A stretch of DNA of 64,000 nucleotides from Rhizoctonia solani (Eukaryota > Basidiomycota > Agaricomycetes > Cantharellales > Ceratobasidiaceae). Under the pieces are notes generated by a model, which saw only the letters and a list, made by a program, of their open reading frames with translations, was not told the origin of the DNA and ran no database searches. This document shows positions 27,040 to 39,117 of this stretch, one piece after another. Both the position numbers and the translations under genes were made by a program. Every line of letters starts with the position of its first letter. The first letter of the stretch is position 1. The DNA is taken from the NCBI RefSeq assembly GCF_016906535.1, contig NC_057379.1:1302001-1366000 (forward strand). The letters are read 5' to 3'.

Positions 27040-27416
27040 ACGAGATTCTTCAGTATAGGCTTCTTGTCACGTGTGAATTGAAGCCCATACCCGTGAATGC
27101 TCTTTATAATTCATATTGATTATATTCTGTTCTCATCGACGGTCAATGTAATTAATATACTGAGGGCACACAAAGTTTGAAAACACGAGTGCAGTCCTCC
27201 CCTCCTAGCAGTGCGCCATCTACACTGAAGTCAGCCTGAGCTGGCGCCTGGTCCGAGTCTAATTAACTCGTTAGCCATCCATGAAGTCATTAGAAATTAT
27301 GATTATGGAGAAGTTACCAAGCGAATTAAAGAGCCCCTCCCTATTCTCATCAGCTGATCAAAGCCATGGCATCAGCTGGCTGTGGCAAATATTCGTAACA
27401 TATCACGTGTCATATA

Positions 27417-28311
27417 TATATATTTGAATACACTTCTATTAGAGACTAACAGGAGCTACATGCGAACAAGGCAAACCGCTCGGAGAGAATACAAAGAACA
27501 ATGCAAACGCGCACAAGGCACATGACACGACAAACGGACAGGCAACGCGAGAGCAAGAAGGAGAGAGAGAGAGAAAGAAAAGGCGTGAATGCGAGTGCGG
27601 CGGGGTTCTGTGCCGCGGGTGGGATAGACGGTAGACTTCTCGTCGAATTCAGGTGGAGCGTCGTTGTGAGGATAGGGCTATTTATAGAGGCCAATTCCGG
27701 AGTGGTAGATGAATTTGGCGACCGCTTCCAATCCCTTGGGGGTCCCGAAGAGGGTTGCGGGGTTGAGGTCTGGTGCCGCTTCGAAAAGGAGCTTGCGGCT
27801 ATCTTCGGCAAGCGGGCAGTGGAACAGGAGGTGCGGGATGGTTTGGTTCGGGTCGCCACATTGGCATTTGGCGCTTCCGTTAATGAAAGGCATTCTGGCC
27901 TTGTATTCGCCGAAGCAGCCGTGGCCTGTCATAACGTGGATGAGGCGGGAGGACACCGATCGAGGGATACTGGGGTTTTGGAAGATTGGGTGCCAATTTG
28001 AGTGCCGGGGGACGTGGGATGTGTTTTTGGACCGTTTTTGAGTGGGGGTGTTCTGCCCATAAGCGTCCCCATGACTTGGCTGCGCGTTGAGTGGCACGGC
28101 ATTTGGCCCAGGTTGCGGTCCGGTTAAAGAACGGCGTAGGGCGGGAGTCGAGTCCTGCGTTAGCCAGTCTGTCCGCGCGTTCGTTGCCTTCGATTTTGGA
28201 GTGGCCTGGGATCCATTGGACCACGATTGACCTCCTTGCGTTGCCTTGAAGGAATGTGTGGGCCTCTTTTCGGAATAGTATTGATGCGTATTGGGCGGCA
28301 TGGGGGTTGCA
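27417..28311 (-). pseudogene. 5'-truncated Tad-like LINE, end of RT ORF (RNase H and zinc knuckle)
   Basis: On the minus strand the insert opens inside an RNase H domain (PGHSKIEGNERADRLA), continues with a C-terminal CCHC-like segment (CQCGDPNQTIPHLLFHC), and stops after GLEAVAKFIYHSGIGLYK. The RNase H and the zinc-knuckle parts are in different frames, so a frameshift lies near 28000. The 3' UTR ends with GAGCGGTTTGCCTTGTTCGC and an AT-repeat tail. Flanks are direct repeats TCACGTGTCATATA at 27403-27416 and 28312-28325. Confidence 0.88.
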
Positions 28312-28325
28312 TCACGTGTCATATA

Positions 28326-28394
28326 CATATATATATTGATACACGTCCATAAAATAACTATGGGAGCTACATGCGAACTAGGCAAACCGCTCAC
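28326..28394 (-). mobile_element. LINE 3' tail, second insertion at the same target
   Basis: A 69-bp piece of the same LINE 3' end (minus strand GAGCGGTTTGCCTAGTTCGC, then an AT-rich tail) sits between the second and third copies of TCACGTGTCATATA (28312-28325 and 28395-28408). It is a separate, severely truncated insertion next to the larger copy. Confidence 0.85.
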
Positions 28395-28429
28395 TCACGT
28401 GTCATATACCTTACTTAACCTATGCTTTG

Positions 28430-28805
28430 GTCGCTATATGTAATGTGTGGGCTCTGTACGCGGTACAAGAAGGGAGCCCGTGGCCACCCGCAGGCGGCTC
28501 AGGAGCGTTGGCCGCGCCACCCAAGACTGCGACCGCCCGGACCGGAGGCTTGGGGTGGCAGAGGACCGCACATAGATGGACATATGAGCAATGAACGTAT
28601 AAGACAGGTAACGAATAAATAAAATAAACTTTCAATACGCAGCAGGAATTGAGGGATAGTGGGCGAGTACTGAAAAACGCGAGGACAGACTGAGTTCTCA
28701 CGCCAGTACGCCATTCCGAGATCGCAGCACGGAGACCGTGACCCCCGTCCTCGGTCAAGTATCGCATGTGATGCCTCCGCGCGCTGCGGCTCACATGTAC
28801 ACACG
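28430..28805 (+). repeat. Dispersed repeat R, copy 1
   Basis: It is similar over about 350 bp to 47035-47390. Shared blocks include ACCCAAGACTGC, AACGAATAAATAA and a conserved right part TCAAGTATCGCATGT followed by GGCTCACATGT. No clear ends or coding capacity. It lies downstream of ANL B, while copy 2 lies downstream of the ANL E pseudogene. Confidence 0.75.
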
Positions 28806-28884
28806 CGTATAGATTACCACTGTAACCCCCCCCCCCACCTTTCACCCTTTTACTCTTTCGGACCTGGTGTTGGAAAAATCTTTA

Positions 28885-29677
28885 CAGTCGTTACGGAAAT
28901 AGTGAGTACTTTTAACTTTCCGCCGGCTGTGGCCCCACTCGTTGTTTGGTGACTTAGTCCGCACAACACGCCTCACGTGAATGACCATCAATATACCCCC
29001 CCCCCCCGCCTTGTTTATAACGACACGCCGAATATGGCGCTGACGATCGCGCCATAGATGAGGGTATGCGCGACCCACTTACACTCCAACGAGAGCGCGC
29101 TGTTCCATTGAGTATGCTGACCTTTTTGAACTAAGAACCGATTGGCAAGTTTGTCATGTGTTTCCACCAACATTAACGATCCCACACTGTTTGGCTCCCT
29201 TGCAGGTCTCGAAGCAGTCGCAAAGCTCATTGCCAGGACGGGCATAGGTCGAAGACGAGGAGGTCCGCAGGCAGCCGCTCAAACCATGTAGTAGATACGC
29301 CCCTAAGGCCGCCATTTCATTCCTGCCCCTATGGCCTCTACCCCGAGTTAGGCCTTAAGCCACCTGTACGTCGCCACGCGACTTTAGTTTATCTCTGACC
29401 GTGCTTCCTTCTCGTTTGTGTTCTCCTTTTTCTCTCTTACGTGTTTCCTTTCTCTGCGTCTTGTGTTGTAGCTCTGACGGTTCGGTTCTGGTTTTGTGAG
29501 CGGTTTGCCTAGTTCGCATGTAGCTCCCGTATTGATTATATATGGAAATGTATCAAAAAAAAAAGCTTGTCATGTGATGTATCATTTGTGGTACGTTCCA
29601 CGGACCAGGTCACCAAACAACGAGTGGGCCCACAGCGGGGGGAAAGTTAAGAGTGCACACTATTTCCGTAACGGCTG
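28885..29677. mobile_element. MITE copy 2, split by a LINE insertion
   Basis: The same family as 21592-21971: ends CAGTCGTTACGGAAATAG and its counterpart, flanked by TA (28883-28884 and 29678-29679). A 404-bp retroposon at 29161-29564 interrupts it. Confidence 0.88.
29161..29564 (+). mobile_element. 5'-truncated LINE inserted in the MITE
   Basis: It starts inside the ORF2 C-terminus (FGSLAGLEAVAKLIARTGIG, stop soon after), continues through the 3' UTR with GAGCGGTTTGCCTAGTTCGC, and ends in A10. Flanks are GTTTGTCATGTG (29149-29160) and GCTTGTCATGTG (29565-29576), a 12-bp target duplication with one mismatch. The unbroken MITE copy at 21.8 kb shows the empty site. Confidence 0.92.
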
Positions 29678-29679
29678 TA

Positions 29680-30615
29680 CATTCAGGACTCTTGACCTGC
29701 AGGTTCTTGACCTGCAGGAAACACACAAAACACCGGAGGGCCGGACGCTTTTCTCCCGCCACTCACTTGATATTGTGGCTGTGTATATTGTGGCTGTGTA
29801 GCTTACTAATGTGCTACTCATCCAGGCATTCTGCACCGGGAGGCTCGTATCTCCTAGAAAATCCCCCTGAATTATGTATATATGCGACTCATAATTCAAG
29901 GAGATTTAAAATAACACTAGCATATACCTCTCTTCATGCAGTCATTGATTCGTTTAAATCTCAATATCGGGGGCAATTTGCACGCCTTGCAATTCGTTGT
30001 GACAACGCAGGAATTGCGAACATTTACAAAATTAGCCAGTTGGAATCGGTAGAACTGGCAGCTGTGGCATGGGAATCAGTCTTTATCCAGACACATGGGA
30101 ATTGTCTCAGCTGAGTCTGACCCCTCGTCGCCCAACGTCGAGCCTAATCATCCGGCCCCAGTACGTATACCTATACCCAACACCGAGCTTGAGGACATCA
30201 ACTACAAAGATCTGACCTTAGGCGACGCATAAACTCATCCAGATGTACGCATAATGGTGGGTTATCTTGCCGAGCCTGCTCCAACCAAACAGGAACTTAC
30301 TGACGAGCAAATTAGCTTGGGGTATGGATAGATTGCAGCTTGAATAGCCCCGATTTTTATGACTCTTACTTGTATGTATACAACTCTTACACTTTAGCAA
30401 TGTATCCAATAGTTTACTTAATGTTATCGGGCTTTGGCTATGTGAGCGCGTCATAACAGTGCGTTAAGACCCACCCAGGCAACACACTTTGGGCAGAACA
30501 CGTGACAGTGGGCACAAAAAGCAGCTCCAGCCATTTGTATGTACATATTGTGAGGAAACCCCCTCGCTTAGAATTTGATTTGTCTTGTCAACCTGCAGGT
30601 CAAGAGTCCCGACTG
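29680..30615 (+). mobile_element. Decayed pogo-type element with transposase remnant
   Basis: Its ends share GGACTCTTGACCTGCAGG in inverted orientation, flanked by TA at 29678-29679 and 30616-30617. The left TA is also the right flank of the MITE, so one element landed at the other's edge. At about 29905-30114 the plus strand encodes the end of a DDE_1 transposase (FKSQYRGQFARLAI through IYKISQLESVELAAVAW). The catalytic part is absent. Confidence 0.8.
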
Positions 30616-30617
30616 TA

Positions 30618-31299
30618 CCACAGTTTCTTCTTGAGATCGGTTGCCTACAATGTCTAGGAGTCCGTAGAACAACGGAGCCGAACAACTTTGACGTCCGCCG
30701 TCCATAATTTCTTTAGCCTAACCCCACGACACGAGGTCACTAATTCAATTTACTCTACCAATGATACGAGCTGCGCGTCATCCCCTCAGTTGTAAAAGAT
30801 GGTTTATTCGTAATTGAGGGCTTAAATTAATGTCTACTGTACCAATGTGAATCACACAATAATTCGGAATCAATTGTATTTGGAAAAGGTGATGAGCCTT
30901 CTCATCATAAAGTTTACCTTTATGCTTTATCAATACTCCAAGGGCTCCCTGCAATGATTGTGATCGGCCTAACGATTTCGACAGTCATATTAGATCTCTA
31001 TTATCAGTCAGAAATCTTGGTAGCATCTGGAATATTGCTTGGATCGGTGTATCCCATGCAATCAGCTAGTCCTTGGTAAGTCATACATACAGTCGCCTCT
31101 GTATGCTAATTCATATATGGATCAACTCCGCTCGGAGAGGGTGTGACTCGGTTCCGTACATACATTCTCCTGCCGTAATATATAGATGTGGCGCTAGGCC
31201 TTGCCACCCAGGCCTGTTTAAAGCCTGAGTGGGTAGCCGGTGGTCCAGATTCCATACACATAGCCCTCCCTTTCCATCGCTCAGAGTAGTTTTTAGGAT
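30618..31299. other. Intergenic region upstream of ANL C
   Basis: No gene or repeat recognised. Presumably contains the ANL C promoter. Confidence 0.4.
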
Positions 31300-33344
31300 A
31301 TGAGTCCAGAGCCAGCCGTTTCCTATCCTGATGTCCATCCCGGTCCCAGTGATGCCGACCCCCTTACCGACGACGAGCTCTCCCTCCTCTTAGCCATACC
31401 CCGCGCCGCGGAGTCCACTCCCAACTCTACGCTCTTCCGACTTCCACTCGGCCCCCACCCCTCTATGGGATTTGTCGATGCCACTTGCGCCGAAGTCCGC
31501 TCTATTGTTGCACGCTTAGCCAGCACATGGAAGACCAAGCTGTCGGAGCTTCTGCGTAAACCGGACGAGTCGGGCTGTGAGTGGTCGATCGGGCCAGGGA
31601 CGACTATATGCATCATGGTGGAGCCATCGTTCCATGGAATCTTCCATCTGCTTGCTTTTTGGGCTATCGGGTGCACGGTTCAATTTGTGTCGGTCTCGGA
31701 TCCTAGTGTGGGGATTGATCAGCTCAACGAATGCGAATGCAAGGTCATGGTGTGTTCGGGATTCGACGAAGAATGGATTATAGCACGCGGAAGCGAGTTC
31801 AATGGAGTTATTGTAAGCCTTCCAGAGGAAGAGCAAGCACATATACTCGTAAAGAACGAGAAACATGGCCATGGTATGTTATACATAGTACTACGCGTTA
31901 TCTATGGCTTATTCAAGTCCTAGTTGGCCATGGAGCGCCCCCTCCCTGGCCAGTCCCTCAGCGCCCCACTCCAGCACTTATACTACAGTCCTCGGGAACG
32001 ACCGGAAAGCCTAAAATACTTCGTTTCTCTCTATACTATTATACAATTGGGCTTGAGTATAACTGCCGAGGTTATTGTGGGCTAGCTCAACTGAGTAGAA
32101 CATCCAAGAGCCCTTACACCCATCCTCGTTTGATTCCCATACCATTCTACTGGACAAGTTTTTTTCTCTCATTTTTTGTCCATCTGAAGACAGCCACTCC
32201 AGTAGCTTTTGTTCACTTTGCAAACTTTCACGTTCTGCGATTCGATCCCAGCGTCTTCGTCGATTGGGCCAAAACTCTAGACGTGGGAGCTATTACATGT
32301 TCTTCGGGCCTAGTGCGTCAGATTCCGGCGGCCATGCTTGAAACTCATGCGGAGTTTTTCCGAAGTCTGTTCTCATTTGCCTTTACTGGATCTTCGCTAG
32401 ACTGCGCTTCGTCCAGTGTATTTGAGCGACTCGGGATCTTTATCACGGTGCGTCTACTGTTATCTTGTTATTATTACTATTTTGTTTCTTACAGAACCCA
32501 ATCACAGAACATATATGGGAGCTCTGAGTTTGGTCGTATATTAAACTCCTCAAACGCGCCTTATACGCACCTACGTCCTTGGGGAGACACACCAGCTCCG
32601 CTCGTCCGCGCGATATCGGAATATGCCTCTGATGGCACACGTTACGTCGAGCTTTGGATATCCTGCAAAACATCCCTCCGACTCTCTCACCATCTCTCTA
32701 ACGGTGGCGTTCCAGTAAAGCTTGAGCCATTCCCCGGTGATGGTCCCCACAAGGGCGAGCCCGCTATCAATCTTGAAGACATTTTCCAGGAGCGCACGAT
32801 TGTCAACGAATCAAACTCCAAGATTGAGACGGTATATATCCATGCCGGGCGTCACAGCGATCAACTTCGGCTTAGTGGAAAAGGATACGGAAACATCGAT
32901 GCTGCTTCATACGAGGCCGCACTCATGTCCGAGCTTAGCTCTCGGATGGGTCAATCAGACTGTTGTTATCCTTGGACAATAGATGCCGTACAGCTTTTTG
33001 GCGGCAATATGCCCTGCACTGCATTGATTGTCCAACTCGGTTCCGATCCAGGTCTGGCTGAACCAAGCGGGACGGACCTGTTGCAAGATTTTGTGGCCGG
33101 TCCACTATACAAATCAGTGGTAGAGACAAATCAAACTCTTGGGTTCATCTCGGCCCAGCGAGTACACCCAGGGAAACGTATGTTGCTGATAGGTTCATCT
33201 GGTACAATCCTACACGGACCAGATGTCGAGAGGCTTTCCGGCTCATGTCCTTTGAGTGTGACCCACAAACGCACACCGAAACGATGGGAGAATGTTTGCA
33301 AATTCAAGCCTTGGCTTGATGGACTGGACTTTAGTGAGCCGTGA
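31300..33344 (+). CDS. Stand-alone adenylate-forming (ANL) enzyme, paralogue C
   Basis: Exons 31300-31873, 31924-32447 and 32508-33344; 644 residues with no stop. The second intron (60 nt) has no stop and a length divisible by three, so it can be read through, but paralogues show it is an intron. Motifs: DPLTDDELSLLLAIPRAAE, LQSSGTTGKPK, NIYGSSEFG, GRHSDQLRLSG and SVTHKRTPKRW. At the ribose-binding A7 position it reads INLEDIF, with Glu where A and B have Gly. The first ~355 nt of coding sequence after codon 12 are almost identical to paralogue D while the rest is clearly diverged, which suggests gene conversion. Confidence 0.9.
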
Positions 33345-33452
33345 ATATATCTTGTGTAAATTGATGACCATATGTACCATGCGTTGTATCAAATATGATA
33401 GTTGTAATCTGAAAAGCTATTTATATGCTATATTTGTTCGACAAGACATGTA

Positions 33453-35401
33453 CAGTCGACTTCCACTTGATGCACCATGATGGGCCTTATGGAATTCAGG
33501 TGTTTCGATGGCTTTTAGGTTAGTAAGCATCTTGGTCATGAAGTTGGCTTCTGGCGCTACTGTAAGATAAGATAAGATATATTTAATGAAAGCTTGGTAC
33601 ATCGAGTAGACGGTAAACGAGTGTGTTGCTACATGCTAAAGTAAGACAAGCATAGTGGAATCAAAAAAATATTAAAGAGAAACATTAGACAACTGGCACT
33701 TGACTTCCCAGAGCTTGGGAAGAATACCAGTGTGTTGCCAGCAATTCTGGATGCTTGATGCAGAGACTTTGTCCCATGCTTGCTGTGACCACATTGCGTC
33801 CAGCTGATGAACCTTGTAAGGATTCAACGTACCAGCTGCCTCACAATCAAGGACAAACTTGGTGTGGAGCCGGCAATAGTTAGACTTGAAGTTGCGGATA
33901 ATACCCGCGTCCATAGGCTGGATCCAAGACATAAGGTTTGGAGGCAGGTAGTAAACTTCAATGTTGGGAGTGCGCGCTGGATCATGTTTGTGAGAGCTGG
34001 CGTTATCACAAAGCAAAAGGATCCAGCAACCTTGGGATTCCATTTGCGCATTAAGATGTTCAAGATATCTACGCGTAAATGTTTAAATAAAACTCAACAA
34101 AAGTTACTAAGAAAATTACTTACGCTTGCCAAAGCTCAGCCGTCATCCATGCCTTCTTATTGGAGGCATAATCAAAGCCATAATTGGATGGAGGACCATT
34201 TGTAAAGCAGCAAGGACGGGAGGCAAACCCAATAGTAAAGGGCGGAAGTTTCTCCCCTGTAGCACTAGTCCCAAGTACATATGTTAGCCATGTCTTGTCT
34301 GCCTTGACCCCAGGTAAGGCTTGAGAAGCAAGGCCAGACTTGGGACTCTGTGAAGGTAGGTGCGCCGTCTCATCAACATTGAAGACGCTGTCCTTGGGGT
34401 ATCAAGAAAGCACCTCTTGGATTGTGCATTTGTGATTCTTGAGCTCTGCAATTGGTGCCAATGCAGCCTCACCATGGAAGGTGTACTGCTTGATCCCAAA
34501 TCTATGCTTGAATCAAGTGAGCCACCTGTCAGAGAAGCTGTGTACAAGAGCTGGGTCAATATCCATATCACAAGCAAGCCGCTGGCCCTTCTTGCAAATC
34601 AAATAGCCGTTAAGTCAAAGTCTGTCACGCTCTTTTTCACAAATCCACTCATAGAGCTTGAGCTCAAGTGCAGGCAAGACACCAGATTGATATTGGCTCA
34701 AGGTACTATTGCAAATATCTTTGCAAATGTACTGGCAAGTGGTGTCTTTGTTAGATACATGACAGAGAATGGTCTGGCGGCAAATTGTTGAGAAGCCCTG
34801 ATTACAAAGGGAATAGACAATCTTGCCCATTGGGAGAGTTTCCTTGTTCTTGCAATAGAAAGCGGCAACTTGAAGCTGCTGCTGGAAGGTGAGGCTCTGG
34901 CGTAGGACGCAGCAATCTGCTGGCATGTTTCAGGAAAGATATCTGCAAGCCTGATTAAATTTCAGATGAATATATGCATATAACAACTCACAACTTTGGA
35001 CAAAAAAGGGTGAAAATATGATGCAAAGTGCGAAACAAGTGTGCTAGTAAGGCTATAGAGTAAACTGCTTGATTCCAATGCAACGCATAGATGGGTTTAT
35101 ATACACAGCAGGAGGAGTAGAAGAGACACGTAGCACATAAAGCTCAATTAGTAGTGCACAACAATAGTCATATGATTGAAACAATAGTCAAGCTACTGGG
35201 TGAGTAGTATTGGATACAATGAAATTTGTAAGAGAATTATAGTTATACATTAAATAATTTCCACACGCGCAATTGAACCACGTATGCTTATCTCGTATGG
35301 CTGTGCTACATGGAAACCGCTCCTTATGGCATAAGAATCGCTCAGGGTCAAAAGCCGAGAGTGGTGCATCAAGTGGGGGTGCATCAAGTGGAAGTCGACT
35401 G
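33453..35401 (-). mobile_element. Complete pogo/Fot1-type DNA transposon with TIRs
   Basis: 1949 bp, flanked by TA (33451-33452 and 35402-35403). The inverted ends are identical over about 24 bp (CAGTCGACTTCCACTTGATG and beyond). At the right end the last 15 bases of the TIR are repeated once more just inside. It carries one transposase gene on the minus strand, which is inactivated. Confidence 0.93.
33672..34926 (-). pseudogene. pogo-type DDE transposase, three premature stops
   Basis: The N-terminal part has a CENP-B-like DNA-binding region (LTFQQQLQVAAFYCKNKE...). The catalytic domain shows the expected acidic residues: Asp in VFNVDETA, Asp in LLCDNASSH and Asp in PMDAGII, then a C-terminus with SIQNCWQHTGILPKLWE. 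A 55-nt intron separates LWQA and YLEHLNAQ (near 34070-34125). The frame is otherwise continuous but broken by TGA codons at 34615-34617, 34513-34515 and 34402-34404. Each is preceded by T, as expected from TCGA changed to TTGA. The true start was not determined and may lie upstream of 34926. Confidence 0.9.
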
Positions 35402-35403
35402 TA

Positions 35404-36315
35404 CTCCCACTATCCCCCACTACCCCTGAAGCATATTCAAATGGCCATTTTGGGTTCATTTTGGCAGAATTGGTAATAATGTAATAACACGGCATGTCGT
35501 AACAGCTTGGCCAGGCCTAGGTCGAATTACATGACTAGGAGGTGCAAAGGCAAAAGAGGATACCGATGATACAATCACGTGGCAATGGTCTGTCTCCAAT
35601 GAGCCACCTTGGTGTCGCGTGTTTAGCAGATGCATCGATCAGACGACCTTTACTGTACGCACTGCTGACCCGCCGCCACACCATCCCAGATTGAATGCCC
35701 CAATAACCCACCTTGCAGTACCAATCCTACCTCGGGAATTAGCAGCAACATTCAATACCTGCCGACTCTGGAGAGCTAAACCACATTCGACAGGGATTCA
35801 ATCTTGGTCTGTATATAACGAGAAGAATAGCACTCTATTGTGTGTACTTTACATCATGCACGTGTATCCGAAGAACCGAATAGCCAAATGCACGCCTGCA
35901 GATTGTATTGGTATTCGTGTATTTACGTCAATTGTTTTCTCCTCGCTGACGCCCCCCGTTCGCCACCATTATCAGCCAGACATGGCCTACCCAATCTATG
36001 AGTACTATTCGCAGCTCAGCAGCACCGACCATCCAATAGAACCTATGTGCTGGGTCCGCTGGCCCATATATGGAACCGAGAGATGGTTCTCATTAACGGG
36101 CTTCACGACGACCGGAGTCCCAACGCCCGAGTAGCTATTCGGCCTACGTGGTTCCCTGTCAGTACTTTTATACCTCAATGAATAGTGGAGCAACACGTTG
36201 CCTCGGTCCCAGTGGGCAATGTACATAATCCGCCAACTTCAGATGGTGAGTAATTCCCACTATCTAGGCCTCATAAGACTGGTAAAGTCGTTGCAATAAT
36301 TGATTAGGAAACAGC
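35404..36315. other. Intergenic region upstream of ANL D
   Basis: An open frame of 171 codons at 35619-36134 (plus) has no recognisable domain; I cannot support it as a gene. Confidence 0.35.
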
Positions 36316-38350
36316 ATGACTCCTGAGTTCGTTAATCCGTTCCCCAAAGCCCACCCCGGTCCCAGTGATGCCGACCCCCTTACCGACGACGAGCTCTCCC
36401 TCCTCTTAGCCATACCCCGCGCCGCGGAGTCCACTCCCAACTCTACGCTCTTCCGACTTCCACTCGGCCCCCACCCCTCTATGGGATTTGTCGATGCCAC
36501 TTGCGCCGAAGTCCGCTCTATTGTTGCACGCTTAGCCAGCACATGGAAGACCAAGCTGGCAGAGCTTCTGCACAAACCGGACGAGCCGGGCTGTGAGTGG
36601 TCGATCGGGCCAGGGACAACTATATGCATCATGGTGGAGCCATCGTTCCATGGAATCTTCCATCTGCTTGCTTTTTGGGCTATCGGGTGCACGATTCAGT
36701 TTGTATCGGCTGTGGATCCCGAGGTGGGAATTACCCAACTCAACGAATGTCACTGCAGGGCCATGATATGCTCGGGGCTTAGCGAAAAGCAGATAGATAA
36801 ATGGAGGAAGGGGTTCGACGGTGCTATCATACAACTGCCAGAGCAGGAGCAACCACATAGGCTTGTACAAGCCGAGAAGCATGGACAACGTATGTTATAT
36901 AACGCCAAAATTAATATTGGGTATTGATCTTAACTCTAGATAATACATTTTATCCGTGGCCAACTGCCCAGCGTCCTACTCCGGCGTTCATCTTGCAATC
37001 ATCAGGCACAACCGGTGTGCCTAAACTACTCCGGTTTTCTTTGTATTTTTACACAATTGGGCTGGCGAACCACCGTCAAAACCAATTCTCATTAGCTCGC
37101 CTAAGTAGGACGTATAAGAGTCCTTACACTCACCCGCGTTTAGTTCTCGTCCCTTTCTATTGGCCAAGTTTTTATACTTACTTGGTCATTACTTTGGCCA
37201 CCGGTACCCCTATGGCATTCGCTTACTTCATGGATGTTCTTCGACTCACTGGAAATAAAATCGTCGAGTGGGCCCTAGCGCTTGACGTGGGGGCGATTGG
37301 CTGCACTTCGGGAATGTTTCGACAGATTCCGGAGGCCATGCTTGAAACTCATTCGGAGTTTTTCCGTAGTCTCCTTTCGCTCTCTTTCGGCGGCTCCGCC
37401 ATGGACGTTGCTCTATCACACACACTCGAGAGGCTGAAAATTCCTGTCACAGTAAGTTTTGTGTTCATACCATTTGTCAATATGATTGTCTTATTACGGA
37501 ACTACAGAACGTATATGGGAGTTCTGAACTTGGTAACATTTTGATTGCTCGGAAAGCACCTTATACCCATCTCACCCCACTCCGTGCGAAACCACCTCCC
37601 CTCGTTCGTCCGATTTCAGAGTACGGCCCCGATGGATCGCGTTATGTCGAGCTTTGGGTCTTGGCTTCAAGTTCTGTTCACATCACTCATCACCTTGCGT
37701 ATGGCGGGGTACCAATCAAGCTCGAGCCGTTTCTGGGTGATGGGCCGCACAATGGTGAACCCGCCTTCAACCTCGAAGACATATTCAAGGAAATTACTAT
37801 CAACAATGCGTCCGGTTCAGGCTCCGAAACCGTATACATCCACGCCGGGCGCCACGGTGACCAACTTCGCCTAACGGGGCTCGGTGTCGCGGACATTGAT
37901 GCTCCCCTATACGAAGGTCTGTTCACATCCGAGGCAAATGCTCGTATGGTCCAGTTGGATGGTCGACCTTGGACAGTGGATGTCGTCGAGTTGTTCGGTA
38001 CTAATATGCCCAGCACGGCTCTGGTCATCCAACTTCATCTGGATCAAGACCAGGACCATGATCTGGGTGGAGGTAGTTCGTCGCAGGAACTGCCTATCAG
38101 CGAGCTATTCGATGTAGTTGAAAAGGTAAATGACGCTCTTGGGCTTATCGGTTATACAAGAGTGGATGTGAGAAGGCGTGTATTAGTTCTGAATCCGGAC
38201 AGATGTCTGGTGCATGGACCCGGATCCGAAAGACTCGAGCCCTCCAGGCCTCTACTCTCTTTGAGTATCACACATAAGCGCACACTTAAACGCTGGGAGA
38301 ACGTTTGTAAATTCAAGCCTTGGCTCGATGGGCTGGATTTTGGTACATGA
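36316..38350 (+). CDS. Stand-alone adenylate-forming (ANL) enzyme, paralogue D
   Basis: Exons 36316-36889, 36940-37451 and 37508-38350; 642 residues without a stop. The first exon has exactly the same length (574 nt) as in A and C. Motifs: LQSSGTTGVPK, NVYGSSELG, FNLEDIF, GRHGDQLRLTG and SITHKRTLKRW. The C-terminal part has an extra acidic insert (DQDQDHDLGGG) compared with B. It is closest to C in exon 1, but the two diverge strongly after about 36715. No tailoring domain follows. Confidence 0.9.
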
Positions 38351-39117
38351 TCTTCTGTTCAACCTCTACCGGGTTGATGGTGGCGTCTTTTTCACAACCA
38401 AGGGGGTCGAGTCAATATGCTAGTTTGTGAATTTGGCCAATAAATAAGGAAAAACGTGACTTCATCTCGGCCCCCATGTAAATAAAGAAAGTTATATCTA
38501 GCAGAGTATGTGCAAAGGGCAGTCAAATAGAAGGGCGGGTTTGCGAGAGGTGCGCGAGAGCGACGTCCCAAGAAGGATAGGGAATAAGTCCTATATTCAC
38601 TTATTCTAAGCTGCAGGTGTCTTTAACAACAAAGCACTTTACCTGATATATACATGCACAGATATTCTCTTTGGGCTCCCACCCCAAATGATCTGCTTCG
38701 CTGAGCCACCGAATCACACTCTTGGATTTTCACCGGAGTTGAGAATTTCTCGGGTAGTGGATATATACTTACTAATGACAAAATTGTATTGTACGGTGTG
38801 GCTCGGGGCCAGCGAGGAGTCACGGCGCGGACTTATTCATCAGGGTCGGCGCGCATACCCCTCACTTCGTATCGTCGATAGCACGTGATCCCATCAGTTG
38901 ATTCCTCGACCTCTACTACCACAGCTTGTCGCTCCTCCTCGTTGTCCTTTTCCCACCCGACCCGCGAGCCTCCCTCGCGTCTCGGTGCCCCGGTCTTTCC
39001 TACGGGCGTCGCTAACGCGACACCGGCGGCCACACCATAATATAATATTCACCTATAGTGCACACCACCGCGAGTTCTCACACTACACGCGCCGACGACA
39101 CAGATAAGAATAAGTTG
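38351..39117. other. Intergenic region downstream of ANL D
   Basis: No gene recognised; an Arg-rich open stretch near 38900-39100 looks like chance. Confidence 0.35.

Noticed and set aside
27678..28394. Long minus-strand frame taken as one protein of 238 aa
   Set aside because: Its first half is a wrong-frame shadow of LINE RNase H; only the end is the real LINE zinc-knuckle segment.
32448..32507. ANL C intron 2 read as coding because it is in frame without a stop
   Set aside because: Paralogues A, B and D have an intron at exactly this place, and GT...CAG ends are present.
35619..36134. 171-codon frame upstream of ANL D
   Set aside because: No domain or paralogue in the window; composition unlike the neighbouring genes.
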